Shown: positions 42,534-51,533 of the stretch, piece after piece
Layout of the letters: each line of letters starts with the position of its first letter
Position numbering within the stretch: the stretch's first letter is position 1
Origin: JADJLQ01 sp031417835
GTDB taxonomy: Bacteria; Bacteroidota; Bacteroidia; Chitinophagales; Saprospiraceae
DNA length: 64,000 nt
Reading direction: 5' to 3'
NCBI GenBank assembly: GCA_031417835.1
Contig: JANOWJ010000192.1
Location: 1-64,000, forward strand
Position numbers and translations under genes: made by a program
Notes under the pieces: generated by a model
The model's input: the letters and a program-made list of their open reading frames with translations, nothing else
Database searches by the model: none
What the model was told of the DNA's origin: nothing

Positions 42534-45326
42534 ATGAAACAAACTGTATTTACTGTAGTATTTCTTACATTTTTAAGCTTTTCAGCTTTACTTTCCCAAT
42601 CAGGGACTATTCAAGGCACTATCATGGACAAAGGTTTATCCGAGCCGCTCATAGGAGCTACGGTAAAACTCGTTGGTACAGATAAAGGTTCCGTAACCGA
42701 TTATGATGGGTTTTTTAGTATTGAGCGCTTACCCGTAGGCACATATTCATTAGAATTTTCATATATCTCTTTTAAGACCGAGACGCTATCTGACATCAAA
42801 GTAGAAGACGGTCAGGTCACACAAATCAAAATGAACATGGTAGAAGAGACCACCTCGCTTCAAGAAGTGATCATCACTGCAGATCGAGTCACCAATAATG
42901 AAGTTTCGATTTTATCAGAAATTAAGACCTCTATGCAGGTAGTAAGTGGCATTTCTGAACAACAAATCAAAAGATCTCTAGATGGCAATGCGGCTCAAAT
43001 CGTACGTAGAGTGCCGGGTATCACCATCGTAGGCGAACGATTTATCAATATCCGAGGACTCAATTCCAGATATAATAATGTAATGTTGCACAATGCACTG
43101 ACTCCATCTATGGAGACTGATGTAAAGGCTTTTTCGTTTGATATTATTCCAGCGGGGCAGATAGAGCGACTATTGGTCTTTAAGAGCCCATCCTCCGACT
43201 TACCAGGTGACTTTGCTGGAGGAGTAGTAAAAATTTTTACTAAAGGTATTCCAGATAAAACCGGGCTGACGGTTGATTACTCCTCTAGTTTTAGACAAGG
43301 GACCAGTTTCAATGATTTTTACCAACCGGAGCAGGGCAAGTTTTATTGGACGGGTTTTAATGACGGGTATAATGACTTGCCATCAAGGTTTCCTAAATCT
43401 ATTAACTCCGTCATCAACAATCCGATCGAATTAGAATTAGCAGGTAAAGCGCTCAAAAATAATTGGGCCGCCAAAGCTGCACCGGCAGCTCCTGATCAAA
43501 AGATAAACCTTACTCAAAACGTAAGGTTTAATGCAGGTGCTACCCAGATAGGGCATATCACTTCGTTGACTTATCAAAACGCTAAAACGTTATATGCCAT
43601 CAATCGAGGTGATTACAATGAACAATCAGGAGGTTTAGAATCTAAAATTTATAATTACAATGATGCACAATACAATACCAATATCAGATTGGGAGTACTG
43701 CACAACTGGACCGCTAAATTTTCTCCTCGTCATCAATTGGAGTGGAAAAATTTATTTAACCAAAATAGCAACGGCAGCTATGTCAATAGAGGTGGGAAAA
43801 ATTTTGAATCAAATTATGTTCCCAACAGCCATTCTTTTGACCAGGTATATAAAAATATCTTATCAAGCCAATTGTTAGGCAATCATACCTTGGACCATAA
43901 GGAATCTTGGTTATTAGATTGGACTTTAGGGTACAACAGGTCATCTCGTAATCAGCCTGATTACCGAAGGTATCGATCAGATTTGGATGAAAATACTGGT
44001 AAATCTACCTTGTACGTACCATTTGGAGCGGCACAAGCTTTTTTCCTAGGTAGATTTTCTTCCGATATGACTGAAAACACCTATTCTGGAAATCTAAACC
44101 TTTCTAAGAAAATCAAGGATGTGGTGGTCAAAATAGGTGGTAATCTGGAAGATAAAAGCAGAGATTTTAGTGCTCGCAATCTTGGCTATGTAAGAGGCAG
44201 TGCATCGGATTTTGATAACACGCTCATCGAAGGCTCAGTCACCAATCTCTTCAATCATATCGACAGTCGGTCGGGTATTAAAATCGATGAACAAACTAAT
44301 CCCAGTGATTCTTATACCTCTACCAACGCCTTATACGCTGGTTATGTAAATATCCTTGCACCTATCGGCCAAAAACTATTGATTAATGGGGGAGTGCGTT
44401 TTGAGCATAACCTCCAGACCCTTAAAAGCAATCTGATCGGTGGCGATCCTATATTTTTAGAATACCCAATTATGAAAATGTTGCCTTCGGCTTCATTAGC
44501 TTATAATATTAATCATAAAACGCTGTTGAAAGCATCCTACGGCATCACGCTCAATCGGCCGGAATTTAGAGAATTAGCACCATTTGCTTACTATGACTTT
44601 GATTACAATTATGTCTACAAAGGCGCACCATTAAAGACGGCGGTTGTACAAAATTTGGACACCAGATTAGAATATTATCCTACGCCTAATGAGGTGATGA
44701 GTTTTGCCTTGTTTTATAAACGATTCAAAGATCCTATTGAGTCTTTAGTGGTACCAGGATCCGGATCAGGGGGTGCAAAGACTTTTACTTTTGCTAATGC
44801 GGAGAAAAGTATCAACTACGGAGTAGAGGTAGAAATAAAGAAATCTTTAGCCAGTGTAAGTCAAAATGTTTTCTTGGGGAGAATAAGTGCTTTATTTAAT
44901 GCTACATTCATTCATTCCAATGTGACGCTGGGTAAAAACATCCAAAGTGGACAATCCGATCAGCGACCACTACAAGGTCAATCTCCTTTCATCATCAATG
45001 CCGGATTAAACTATAATGATCTTGGTCGTCGACTCCAGTTCAATGTACTATATAATGTCATCGGTAAAAGAATTTTTGCAGTGGGATTTGAAGGTTATCC
45101 AGACCTCTATGAAATGCCGCGGAATGTATTGGATGTTACATTTACCAAAGAGCTCGGCGCCAGATTTGTACTAAAAGGTGGTATCACAGACATACTCAAT
45201 CAAGATGCCAATATCCTTCAAGATGGCAATAAGGACGGCAAATGGCAGGCTAGTAAAGATCAAGTGATTCAACAATATGCCCCTGGTCGCGTCGCACAAA
45301 TCGGATTTTCATACAGACTGTATTAA
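42534..45326 (+). CDS. TonB-dependent outer-membrane receptor with carboxypeptidase-like N-domain
   Basis: An outer-membrane active-transport channel of 930 residues. The signal peptide starts MKQTVFTVVFLTFLSFSAL. A carboxypeptidase-D regulatory-like domain (about 25-105, 'IQGTIMDKGLSEPLIGATVKL' and 'DGFFSIERLPVGTYSL') follows. The plug (about 130-240, 'GNAAQIVRRVPGITI' and 'INIRGLNSRYNNVML') is next, and the beta-barrel ends in aromatic YRLY. The start at 42534 is favoured over an in-frame TTG at 42510, which lies inside the -7 box. No SusD-type partner follows; instead a beta-helix lipoprotein does. The ligand is unknown, and a phosphate-related one is suggested only by the promoter. Confidence 0.92.
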   Translation: MKQTVFTVVFLTFLSFSALLSQSGTIQGTIMDKGLSEPLIGATVKLVGTDKGSVTDYDGFFSIERLPVGTYSLEFSYISFKTETLSDIKVEDGQVTQIKMNMVEETTSLQEVIITADRVTNNEVSILSEIKTSMQVVSGISEQQIKRSLDGNAAQIVRRVPGITIVGERFINIRGLNSRYNNVMLHNALTPSMETDVKAFSFDIIPAGQIERLLVFKSPSSDLPGDFAGGVVKIFTKGIPDKTGLTVDYSSSFRQGTSFNDFYQPEQGKFYWTGFNDGYNDLPSRFPKSINSVINNPIELELAGKALKNNWAAKAAPAAPDQKINLTQNVRFNAGATQIGHITSLTYQNAKTLYAINRGDYNEQSGGLESKIYNYNDAQYNTNIRLGVLHNWTAKFSPRHQLEWKNLFNQNSNGSYVNRGGKNFESNYVPNSHSFDQVYKNILSSQLLGNHTLDHKESWLLDWTLGYNRSSRNQPDYRRYRSDLDENTGKSTLYVPFGAAQAFFLGRFSSDMTENTYSGNLNLSKKIKDVVVKIGGNLEDKSRDFSARNLGYVRGSASDFDNTLIEGSVTNLFNHIDSRSGIKIDEQTNPSDSYTSTNALYAGYVNILAPIGQKLLINGGVRFEHNLQTLKSNLIGGDPIFLEYPIMKMLPSASLAYNINHKTLLKASYGITLNRPEFRELAPFAYYDFDYNYVYKGAPLKTAVVQNLDTRLEYYPTPNEVMSFALFYKRFKDPIESLVVPGSGSGGAKTFTFANAEKSINYGVEVEIKKSLASVSQNVFLGRISALFNATFIHSNVTLGKNIQSGQSDQRPLQGQSPFIINAGLNYNDLGRRLQFNVLYNVIGKRIFAVGFEGYPDLYEMPRNVLDVTFTKELGARFVLKGGITDILNQDANILQDGNKDGKWQASKDQVIQQYAPGRVAQIGFSYRLY

Positions 45327-45372
45327 AAAATAATAGCAAACAAACATCAAACTTTTACAACAACTAATAACT

Positions 45373-47130
45373 ATGAAAATTAAGAACAATTCTATTTTAA
45401 AATCAGTTATGCTGATTGTGCTAGGGACAGCTTTTGTCCTGAACTCTTCTTGCAAAAAAGAGGAAGAAATATTTCCAGCTCCTTCAGTCTCTATAGGCGC
45501 AGCAGCCTCAGGGTTGGCTGGAGCTACAGCTACTATTTCTGCTAATTTGGCTTCAGAAAATGGCCTTAAATCATTACAAGTATTAAAAAATGGAGCATCT
45601 TTCGATACAAAGACCTATCCAGAAGGTACTAAGACGGATGCTTACTCCAAAGCGTATACGATTGAAAATCTGGCAGCAAATTCTGTGATCAATTTTACAT
45701 TTATCGTCACAGATTATGCTAATCTTACTACTATAGGAGGTCCACAGTCAGTGACGGTATCAGCCATACCCTCAAAACAAGTCGTCGAAGTAAGTGGTAC
45801 CCTTGAAGGAGCAGTCAGTTGGACTAAAGATAAAATCTACAAACTCAAAGGATTTGTAAGAGTCGGTGAAGACAAAACCAAAGACGGAGCTCCAACCAAA
45901 ACTGGCGTACTGACCATTCAAGCGGGTACTGTAGTCATAGGCGAGCGAGCGAGTAAAGCAACTTTGATCATCCAACGAGGCAGTAAAATAATCGCAGAAG
46001 GTACTGCGACAGAACCTATCGTGATGACCTCTGAGCGAGCTATAGGTGAGCGGGAGCCTGGTGACTGGGGAGGCCTGGTGATCTGTGGCAAAGCCAAAAA
46101 TAATTTGCCTGGTGGTACAGCTGAATTGGAAGGTCAATATGGCGGATTTCACGGAGGCACAGACGATGCTGATAATTCAGGAACCTTAAAATATGTGAGA
46201 ATAGAATATGCTGGCGTTCCAATTAACCCAAACCAAGAAGTAAATTCTTTAACTTTAGGGTCAGTAGGCAGCGGAACTAAAATAGAATATGTACAATGTT
46301 CTTATGGTTTAGATGATTCCTTTGAATGGTTTGGAGGTACTGTCAATGCAAAATATTTAGTAGCCTTCAGGGGATTGGATGATGATTTTGATGTAGACAA
46401 TGGATTTACAGGTAATGTTCAGTTTGCGGTCGGCCTTCGAGCTCCTACTCAATCTGATCAATCTGGATCCAACGGTTTTGAAGTAGACAATGATGGATCA
46501 GGAAGTGGTGCGACCCCATTCACAGCTCCAATTTTTTCCAACGTAAGTATTATTGGCCCAAAGGCTGCCGTAGCGACTTCGATCAGCCCGCTGTTTCAAA
46601 ATGGCATGCATTTAAGAAGAAATACCAAAATCAAGATCCACAACACGTTTGTGACTGCTTATCCTAATGGAATTTTTATAGATGGTACTAATACTCAGGC
46701 TAATGCTGCAGCTGGCGAATTAGTCCTTTCAAACATAATAGTAGCAGGCGTAGACACATGGGGTGATAATGGATTTGGTAATGGTACTAGTGTATTGCCA
46801 AGAGGATTTGCAGTACGTGATGTCAATACAGCATCACCTGTGGCAGATATCAAAGTAGGTGATAAAAAGCCGTCTGAATGGTTTTCGGCTATACCCGGGA
46901 ATAAAATACTTTTAATCAACACTAAGACCGGTATCAATACCGATGTATTTAGTGTAAAACCAACCTTCGTAATCACTGCTGGTCAAGCGGATGGTATCGA
47001 AAAAGGCGGTAGCACGACTGGCTTACCTGCTTTCTTTGAAGCAGCAGATTATATCGGCGCGTTTAAATCAGCTAACTGGACTTCTGGTTGGACTGAATTT
47101 AACCCTGGTGCAAAAGTGTACGACAAGTAG
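45373..47130 (+). CDS. Beta-helix lipoprotein, partner of the TonB receptor
   Basis: A 585-residue surface or periplasmic lipoprotein (lipobox LNSSC, lipidated Cys27). An Ig-like domain is at about 35-130. The rest reads as a right-handed parallel beta-helix with 'GTATEPIVMTSERAIGE', 'GDWGGLVICGKAKNN', 'TLKYVRIEYAGVPINPNQ' and 'GSNGFEVDNDGSGSG'. It lies 46 bases after the receptor and before a strong terminator, so the pair is an operon. This pair recurs in Bacteroidota. It may bind substrate or a polymer at the surface (inference). No catalytic residues are recognised. Confidence 0.85.
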   Translation: MKIKNNSILKSVMLIVLGTAFVLNSSCKKEEEIFPAPSVSIGAAASGLAGATATISANLASENGLKSLQVLKNGASFDTKTYPEGTKTDAYSKAYTIENLAANSVINFTFIVTDYANLTTIGGPQSVTVSAIPSKQVVEVSGTLEGAVSWTKDKIYKLKGFVRVGEDKTKDGAPTKTGVLTIQAGTVVIGERASKATLIIQRGSKIIAEGTATEPIVMTSERAIGEREPGDWGGLVICGKAKNNLPGGTAELEGQYGGFHGGTDDADNSGTLKYVRIEYAGVPINPNQEVNSLTLGSVGSGTKIEYVQCSYGLDDSFEWFGGTVNAKYLVAFRGLDDDFDVDNGFTGNVQFAVGLRAPTQSDQSGSNGFEVDNDGSGSGATPFTAPIFSNVSIIGPKAAVATSISPLFQNGMHLRRNTKIKIHNTFVTAYPNGIFIDGTNTQANAAAGELVLSNIIVAGVDTWGDNGFGNGTSVLPRGFAVRDVNTASPVADIKVGDKKPSEWFSAIPGNKILLINTKTGINTDVFSVKPTFVITAGQADGIEKGGSTTGLPAFFEAADYIGAFKSANWTSGWTEFNPGAKVYDK

Positions 47131-47161
47131 TACTTCAAGATAAATACAGTTTGTTTAAATG

Positions 47162-47200
47162 AGGTCTCGCTCCATTAAAGATGGGCCGGGGCCTTTTTTT
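47162..47200 (+). terminator. Intrinsic terminator of the TonB receptor operon
   Basis: AGGTCTCGCTCC (47162-47173) pairs with GGGCCGGGGCCT (47183-47194) at 11 of 12 positions when G-U pairs are allowed, around a 9-base loop, followed by a run of seven T. It lies 32 bases after the stop codon. Confidence 0.8.
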
Positions 47201-47301
47201 ATTGTTGTTTGTAACCTGAAAATAAAACAGGAGTATTGTATGTGGGAATAGTACGTTTCGCACAAACCGAAGATCATCCTGCCAGCAAGAAATGTACCTA
47301 A

Positions 47302-48480
47302 CTAATTTACATTACCGACTTTGACCACCTCGAGGTCTAATCGCTGACCACTCAGCGACTTTAGATCTGTATATGATATTGGGTCAATAAGATTGCGGAT
47401 AAAATTATTTGGACTCTTCCACACAAAATAAATGGATGGAGCCTTTGGCAATTTTTCGTAGATCCCTAAGATTAGTTTTTTTAGTTCTACAAGGTCTACA
47501 GCACTGATATCCCCATCTAGATTAGCATCGGCAGCCAATAGTTGCTTATAGTCAGAAAAACGCTGAATGCCCAAGATATGTTTTTGTATAAATAATAAGT
47601 CTACAGCCGAAACTTCATTGTTATATGCCTGATTGTAATCTAAGGTCAAGATCGCTGACTCTACATGTCGACCCGAATCCAATAGATTGACTTTAAAATT
47701 GCCCGTTATGTCTGTTGAAAAATTATAATCCGTATTATTCCAGGTTAGTTTCATTTTGACCAAACCTAGATTGGTGGTCTGGTAGCTGAGTTTACCCACC
47801 AACTTGATAGTATCAACTTTTGGAGTTACGGGTTTTATAGTATCCTTTGGGGGTGGGGGAGGTTTGATCGTATCTTGAGGTGGTTTGATAGTATCCTTGG
47901 GTGGTTTGATCGTATCAATAGGTGGCTTGATGATGGTATCTGCCGGAGGTCCCGGAATACTTCGCAAAGCTTGTGCTAATGCGGTGTCCAATAATGCAAT
48001 GGTTTCATTTTTATTAAATCCTCGCGGATCATATTGAACATTACCATCTGGACGAATGACTGCAAAGGTCGGGGTGCCAAAAAATGGTCCATAAAAATTA
48101 TCGGAGTATAATGCAGCCGCTTGTACACTGCCACCCTCTTTACTCACACTGGGGAAAGGAAGATCATACTGTAGTTTATAGCCAATGACAGCAGGATCAG
48201 AGTCCCAATCTTTATTACTTAATTCGATGAATTCGACTTTTTTGGTACCACTTCCATATTTTTTATACAAAGCACTGACTTGTGGCGCTATATCATTACA
48301 TGGAGGACAGTCTACAAAAAAAATTTTAAGTAGGACTACTTTTCCTTGATTAAGGTAGTCCTTATACAACTCGATGGTCTTGCGGTCTGTGGAAGTGACT
48401 TTAAAGTCTCTGGCTTTTTTCTGAGTGAAACCGTTAGATATGGCAATGCAAAATATTAATAGGACCAAAATCGGCTTCAT
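47302..48480 (-). CDS. Redoxin (TlpA-like) protein fused to Pro-rich repeats and a type I dockerin-like domain
   Basis: A 392-residue exported protein in four parts. A signal peptide is at about 1-19. The thioredoxin-like domain (about 25-170) has the active site CPPC at 58-61. A linker of six DTIK units separated by Pro-rich spacers (179-226, 'PPKDTIKPPQDTIKPP') follows. A small beta domain and two calcium loops of a dockerin-like domain (about 281-346, DYNQAYNNEVSAVD and DANLDGDISAVD) come next, with a last beta segment. Dockerins bind cohesins; no cohesin is seen in the window. The combination is unusual. It follows the TonB locus on the opposite strand. Confidence 0.88.
   Translation of the reverse strand: MKPILVLLIFCIAISNGFTQKKARDFKVTSTDRKTIELYKDYLNQGKVVLLKIFFVDCPPCNDIAPQVSALYKKYGSGTKKVEFIELSNKDWDSDPAVIGYKLQYDLPFPSVSKEGGSVQAAALYSDNFYGPFFGTPTFAVIRPDGNVQYDPRGFNKNETIALLDTALAQALRSIPGPPADTIIKPPIDTIKPPKDTIKPPQDTIKPPPPPKDTIKPVTPKVDTIKLVGKLSYQTTNLGLVKMKLTWNNTDYNFSTDITGNFKVNLLDSGRHVESAILTLDYNQAYNNEVSAVDLLFIQKHILGIQRFSDYKQLLAADANLDGDISAVDLVELKKLILGIYEKLPKAPSIYFVWKSPNNFIRNLIDPISYTDLKSLSGQRLDLEVVKVGNVN
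47803..47946 (-). repeat. 21-bp coding tandem repeat (PPxDTIK linker)
   Basis: In-frame repeat units encode PPIDTIK, PPKDTIK and PPQDTIK, followed by longer variants PPPPPKDTIK and PVTPKVDTIK. They form the flexible linker of the redoxin-dockerin protein. Repeat number may vary between strains by slippage. Confidence 0.85.
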
Positions 48481-48571
48481 AAAATACTACATTTTAATAG
48501 AGTTGACTACTAAAGTTAGCAGAATTCATGCCAAAACTTAGATTTATCTTAGAGACAACGCAATTCCAGGG

Positions 48572-48940
48572 TTAGGATGGCGATACCGCGACTCGAATAG
48601 TTTTGATGATTTCGTTATCGATTTTAAGTCGGATAAAGTAAGTACCCCGCTCGAGTTGATCTGCTGAAAATTGGAAGACTTGTTTTCCTTGGTTGCGGTT
48701 TTCATTGACCAAGCTTCTCACTTGGGCGCCGAGGATGTTCAACAGATTAACTTGCACATTGGATGTACGCAACAGCTTAAACTCTAAAGTAGCATTGGTA
48801 ACTACTGGATTTGGATATAATTTGAGGGATTGGTAGGTCACTTCAAATGGAGTCTCAACATCAAGGATTGGCTTGGCCACTGATTGGGCACTACCCAAGG
48901 AGCAAACAAAAGCAATCAAAACGGACATTAAAAATCTCAT
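48572..48940 (-). CDS. Short T9SS sorting-domain protein with almost no cargo
   Basis: A 122-residue protein. The signal peptide MRFLMSVLIAFVCSLGSAQ is followed by only about 20 residues before the type A sorting domain (about 38-122). That domain shows LKLYPNPVVTNATLEF, LLNILGAQVRSLV and QLERGTYFIRLKI. Normal T9SS proteins carry hundreds of residues before this domain. It stands alone with a 91-base gap to the redoxin gene and a -7-like element upstream (CAAAAATA on the plus strand, 48957-48964). It may be a degraded remnant, a small surface protein, or a regulator of sorting. No frame disruption is seen. Confidence 0.85.
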   Translation of the reverse strand: MRFLMSVLIAFVCSLGSAQSVAKPILDVETPFEVTYQSLKLYPNPVVTNATLEFKLLRTSNVQVNLLNILGAQVRSLVNENRNQGKQVFQFSADQLERGTYFIRLKIDNEIIKTIRVAVSPS

Positions 48941-49080
48941 GGTGGTTTATCTGGATCAAAAATAGGCCCATAATGAATAGACTTATATGAAGGATATCTT
49001 AATAGTGGTTAATTTTGAGTTAAAATCAACTAATTGAATACTATATCAGGGACCTCTGACCGATTACCCACCTATAATCT

Positions 49081-49800
49081 ATGTCCATGCATACTAGAGG
49101 GGTGATCGTCGCCGACTGGGGAGAATTAGACTATCAGACAGCTTGGGACAAACAATCGAGTTTGCAGCAATCGATCATTCAAAAAAAACTACAGCGTGCT
49201 GTCCCGGTTTGGTCCGGACCGTATCATTTGGTGTTTTGTGAGCATAAAAAAGTGTTCACACTGGGTCGTTCGGGCAAGGAGTCCCATCTGTTAATCAATG
49301 AAGAATTATTAAAAGCCAATCACATAGATTTTTACAAGATCAACCGAGGGGGCGATATCACGTATCATGGTCCAGGGCAGATCGTAGTATATCCGATATT
49401 GGATATGGAGGCTTTTTTTACTGATGTGCACCGTTACGTTCGAAAACTTGAGACTATAATCATCTCTGTATTACATGAATTCCAGATCGAAGGCTATCGC
49501 AATCCAGCTTATGCTGGAGTCTGGCTTACCTCAAGACAAGATCGTCGACCTAAAAAAATCTGTGCTATCGGTGTGCACCTCAGTCGATGGGTGACACTTC
49601 ATGGACTTGCATTTAATGTCCGTACGGATTTGAGTCCATTTGATTTTATTGTTCCTTGTGGGATCCGGGACCCGGATATGGGGGTGACTTCACTGCACCT
49701 GGAGACCGATCTGACTCTAGACATGGATCATATCCGATCACGAATTAAACATTATTTTGCTATCGAATTTGACTGTGAATACCTAATCCCACCACTATGA
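49081..49800 (+). CDS. lipB: Lipoyl(octanoyl) transferase
   Basis: Transfers octanoate from acyl carrier protein to lipoyl domains in lipoate synthesis. 'NRGGDITYHGPGQIVVYPIL' (about 88-107), the Lys in 'KKICAIGVHLSRWVTLHG', and 'VPCGIRDPDMGVTSL' with the catalytic Cys match LipB. The 239 residues are normal. Either ATG at 49081 or 49087 may start it. It overlaps the thioesterase gene by four bases (ATGA). lipA is not in the window. Confidence 0.96.
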   Translation: MSMHTRGVIVADWGELDYQTAWDKQSSLQQSIIQKKLQRAVPVWSGPYHLVFCEHKKVFTLGRSGKESHLLINEELLKANHIDFYKINRGGDITYHGPGQIVVYPILDMEAFFTDVHRYVRKLETIIISVLHEFQIEGYRNPAYAGVWLTSRQDRRPKKICAIGVHLSRWVTLHGLAFNVRTDLSPFDFIVPCGIRDPDMGVTSLHLETDLTLDMDHIRSRIKHYFAIEFDCEYLIPPL

Positions 49801-50327
49801 TGAAAAAGCTTGTATCTGAATCTCAGTCCATCATGACGGAGATGATTATGCCTAACGACACCAATCCTTTAGGCAATCTTATGGGGGGCAATCTGATGCG
49901 GTGGATGGATATAGCGGCAGCCATTTGTGCCAATCGGCATGCCGAGGCCTTTTGTGTCACCGTATCTGTCGATCATATGTCTTTTTATTTACCAATCAGA
50001 TTGGGCCAGGTGATCACGGTGGAAGCTCGAGTCACCCGTGCATTTAATACCTCCATGGAAGTCTATGTGCAGGTTTTTGTGAGCGATTCCAGAAGCAAAG
50101 CATCAAAACTAGCAAACCATGCTTTTTTTTCATTTGTTGCTTTGCATGAAGAAACTCAAAAACCTATTGAAGTGCCTCAAGTAGAGCCAAATTCAGATGA
50201 GGAGCGACAACTTTTCAATAGTGCAATGGCTCGAAGAGAACTTCGACTGCTGTTGAGTGGTAGATTGGAAGCTAAGGATGCAAACGTTTTAAAAGAGATC
50301 CTGAATGGTAATAAACTTTTCTTTTAG
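49797..50327 (+). CDS. Acyl-CoA thioesterase (YciA/hot-dog family)
   Basis: A 176-residue hot-dog-fold acyl-CoA thioesterase. 'MIMPNDTNPLGNLMGGNLMRW' carries the catalytic Asp region, 'VDHMSFYLPIRLGQVITVEA' and 'NHAFFSFVALHEE' are typical. It starts inside the lipB stop codon, indicating coupling. A role in balancing acyl-CoA pools near lipoate synthesis is inference. Confidence 0.93.
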   Translation: MMKKLVSESQSIMTEMIMPNDTNPLGNLMGGNLMRWMDIAAAICANRHAEAFCVTVSVDHMSFYLPIRLGQVITVEARVTRAFNTSMEVYVQVFVSDSRSKASKLANHAFFSFVALHEETQKPIEVPQVEPNSDEERQLFNSAMARRELRLLLSGRLEAKDANVLKEILNGNKLFF

Positions 50328-50332
50328 TGATT

Positions 50333-50773
50333 TTAGTTCATTCCAGTCAAATATCCGGCATATCCATCTAAAAGATTATATACTTGGGTAAATCCCATGC
50401 CCTTCATTTTTTCCATACAGCGACTACTTCTCGCTCCTTGTTGACAATAGATAAAGTACTTTTTAGTTTTATCTAATTTATTGAGCTGCGAGTCGATATC
50501 ATCTTCTAAAAAATTGATCATGACCGCGCCTTTGATATAGCCATCATTGAATTCTGGAGGGGTACGCAGGTCCAGGAGCATGGCTGTTGATTTGGATTCC
50601 TGACTATACAGTTGATTAAATTCTGACAGGCTGAGGTCTTTAAATACGCCTGACTGTGCCTGAGATTGTTCTGTTGAGTTTTGTTTAAGGCCTTTAGATC
50701 CCAGTTGCGCTGGGCCAGGATTGACCGGCTTGCAAGCCCAGAGTAGGGCCAATATTATAAGATATTTGTGCAT
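50333..50773 (-). CDS. Rhodanese-domain lipoprotein
   Basis: A 146-residue lipoprotein (lipobox LLWAC, Cys14 from the ATG at 50773) with one rhodanese domain (about 45-146). The active-site loop is CQQGARSSR with the catalytic Cys, and 'MLLDLRTPPEFNDGYIKGA' is the first signature. It is predicted to sit in the periplasm, handling thiosulfate or sulfane sulfur. An in-frame start at 50893 would overlap the DinB gene and hide the lipobox. It follows that gene by 4 bases. Confidence 0.9.
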   Translation of the reverse strand: MHKYLIILALLWACKPVNPGPAQLGSKGLKQNSTEQSQAQSGVFKDLSLSEFNQLYSQESKSTAMLLDLRTPPEFNDGYIKGAVMINFLEDDIDSQLNKLDKTKKYFIYCQQGARSSRCMEKMKGMGFTQVYNLLDGYAGYLTGMN

Positions 50774-50777
50774 TAGA

Positions 50778-51311
50778 TCAGTTTGATTTGGCATTTCGGA
50801 TATGGGCAAGATGATGACGACAATGCCACGCATATAACGCGGTGACTTCAGCAAGGTCGACCAATCGGTTTTTTTGAGGATGAATATATCCACGAAGAAA
50901 ATCTTCAGGTTTTAATTGGTCTAATAGATAACCCCATCGGGCGTGCAATGGGATCAGTATGGCTAAAGAAATCTCTGCAGATAACAATTTGTTATCATCC
51001 ATTTCTCCCCAAAGATCCTCCAGATAAGGTTTAATGGTAGGATGCTCTTCTGTCAATGAAAGTTTGTACCGAATAAAGCTATTCATATGACTGTCAGCAA
51101 GATGATGGACCAATTGTGTGATATTCCATCCCCCGGGTCTATACGTTTTTTCGTAATCTTTTGCATCAAGGTCTTTCAATTCTTGCTCCAGAAGGATAGG
51201 AAAATCTTTGATCTCTTGGATCCAAGTCTGGATTTGATATGCTGTAATTACATCAGGCTTTATAAAATTGCCAACAGGATATTTTAAGTGTTCAATATCA
51301 GTATCCATCAT
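50778..51311 (-). CDS. DinB/YfiT-family metal-dependent protein (bacillithiol transferase-like)
   Basis: A 177-residue four-helix protein of the DinB superfamily. Metal ligands are supplied by 'QLVHHLADSHMNSFIRYKL' and 'WHCRHHLAHIRNAKSN' at the end. 'TYRPGGWNITQLVHH' is the YfiT/BstA signature; such enzymes attach thiols to toxins or repair electrophiles. ATGs at 51311 and 51308 are the likely starts, because the -7 element at 51330-51337 overlaps the upstream frame beginning at 51332. Confidence 0.88.
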   Translation of the reverse strand: MMDTDIEHLKYPVGNFIKPDVITAYQIQTWIQEIKDFPILLEQELKDLDAKDYEKTYRPGGWNITQLVHHLADSHMNSFIRYKLSLTEEHPTIKPYLEDLWGEMDDNKLLSAEISLAILIPLHARWGYLLDQLKPEDFLRGYIHPQKNRLVDLAEVTALYAWHCRHHLAHIRNAKSN

Positions 51312-51329
51312 ACTAAAGCATTGTTTTGA

Positions 51330-51337
51330 CAAATATA
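51330..51337 (-). promoter_or_regulatory. -7 element upstream of the DinB/YfiT gene
   Basis: The minus strand reads TATATTTG, matching TAnnTTTG. A TTTG is 25 bases further upstream (51366-51363), slightly beyond normal spacing. Transcription would begin near 51323. Confidence 0.5.
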
Positions 51338-51533
51338 GAATTTATTAATATGAAAGAGACTGCAAATGGCTTATTTTTCTATTTTTTCGTGCATTTCAAG
51401 GCCATTCCTGCATCCATTTAAATAGAAAAGGATGTAACTTTTTTAATATTTTTGCGTCTTAAAAGGGTGGACCTATTGGTTTGTTTTTTTATTTAAACTC
51501 GATTTATAACAAAAATAATCTTCTTACACATTT

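Noticed and set aside
47803..47946. CRISPR-like or satellite repeat
   Set aside because: The 21-bp units are in frame and encode the DTIK linker of the redoxin-dockerin protein, so they are a coding repeat.
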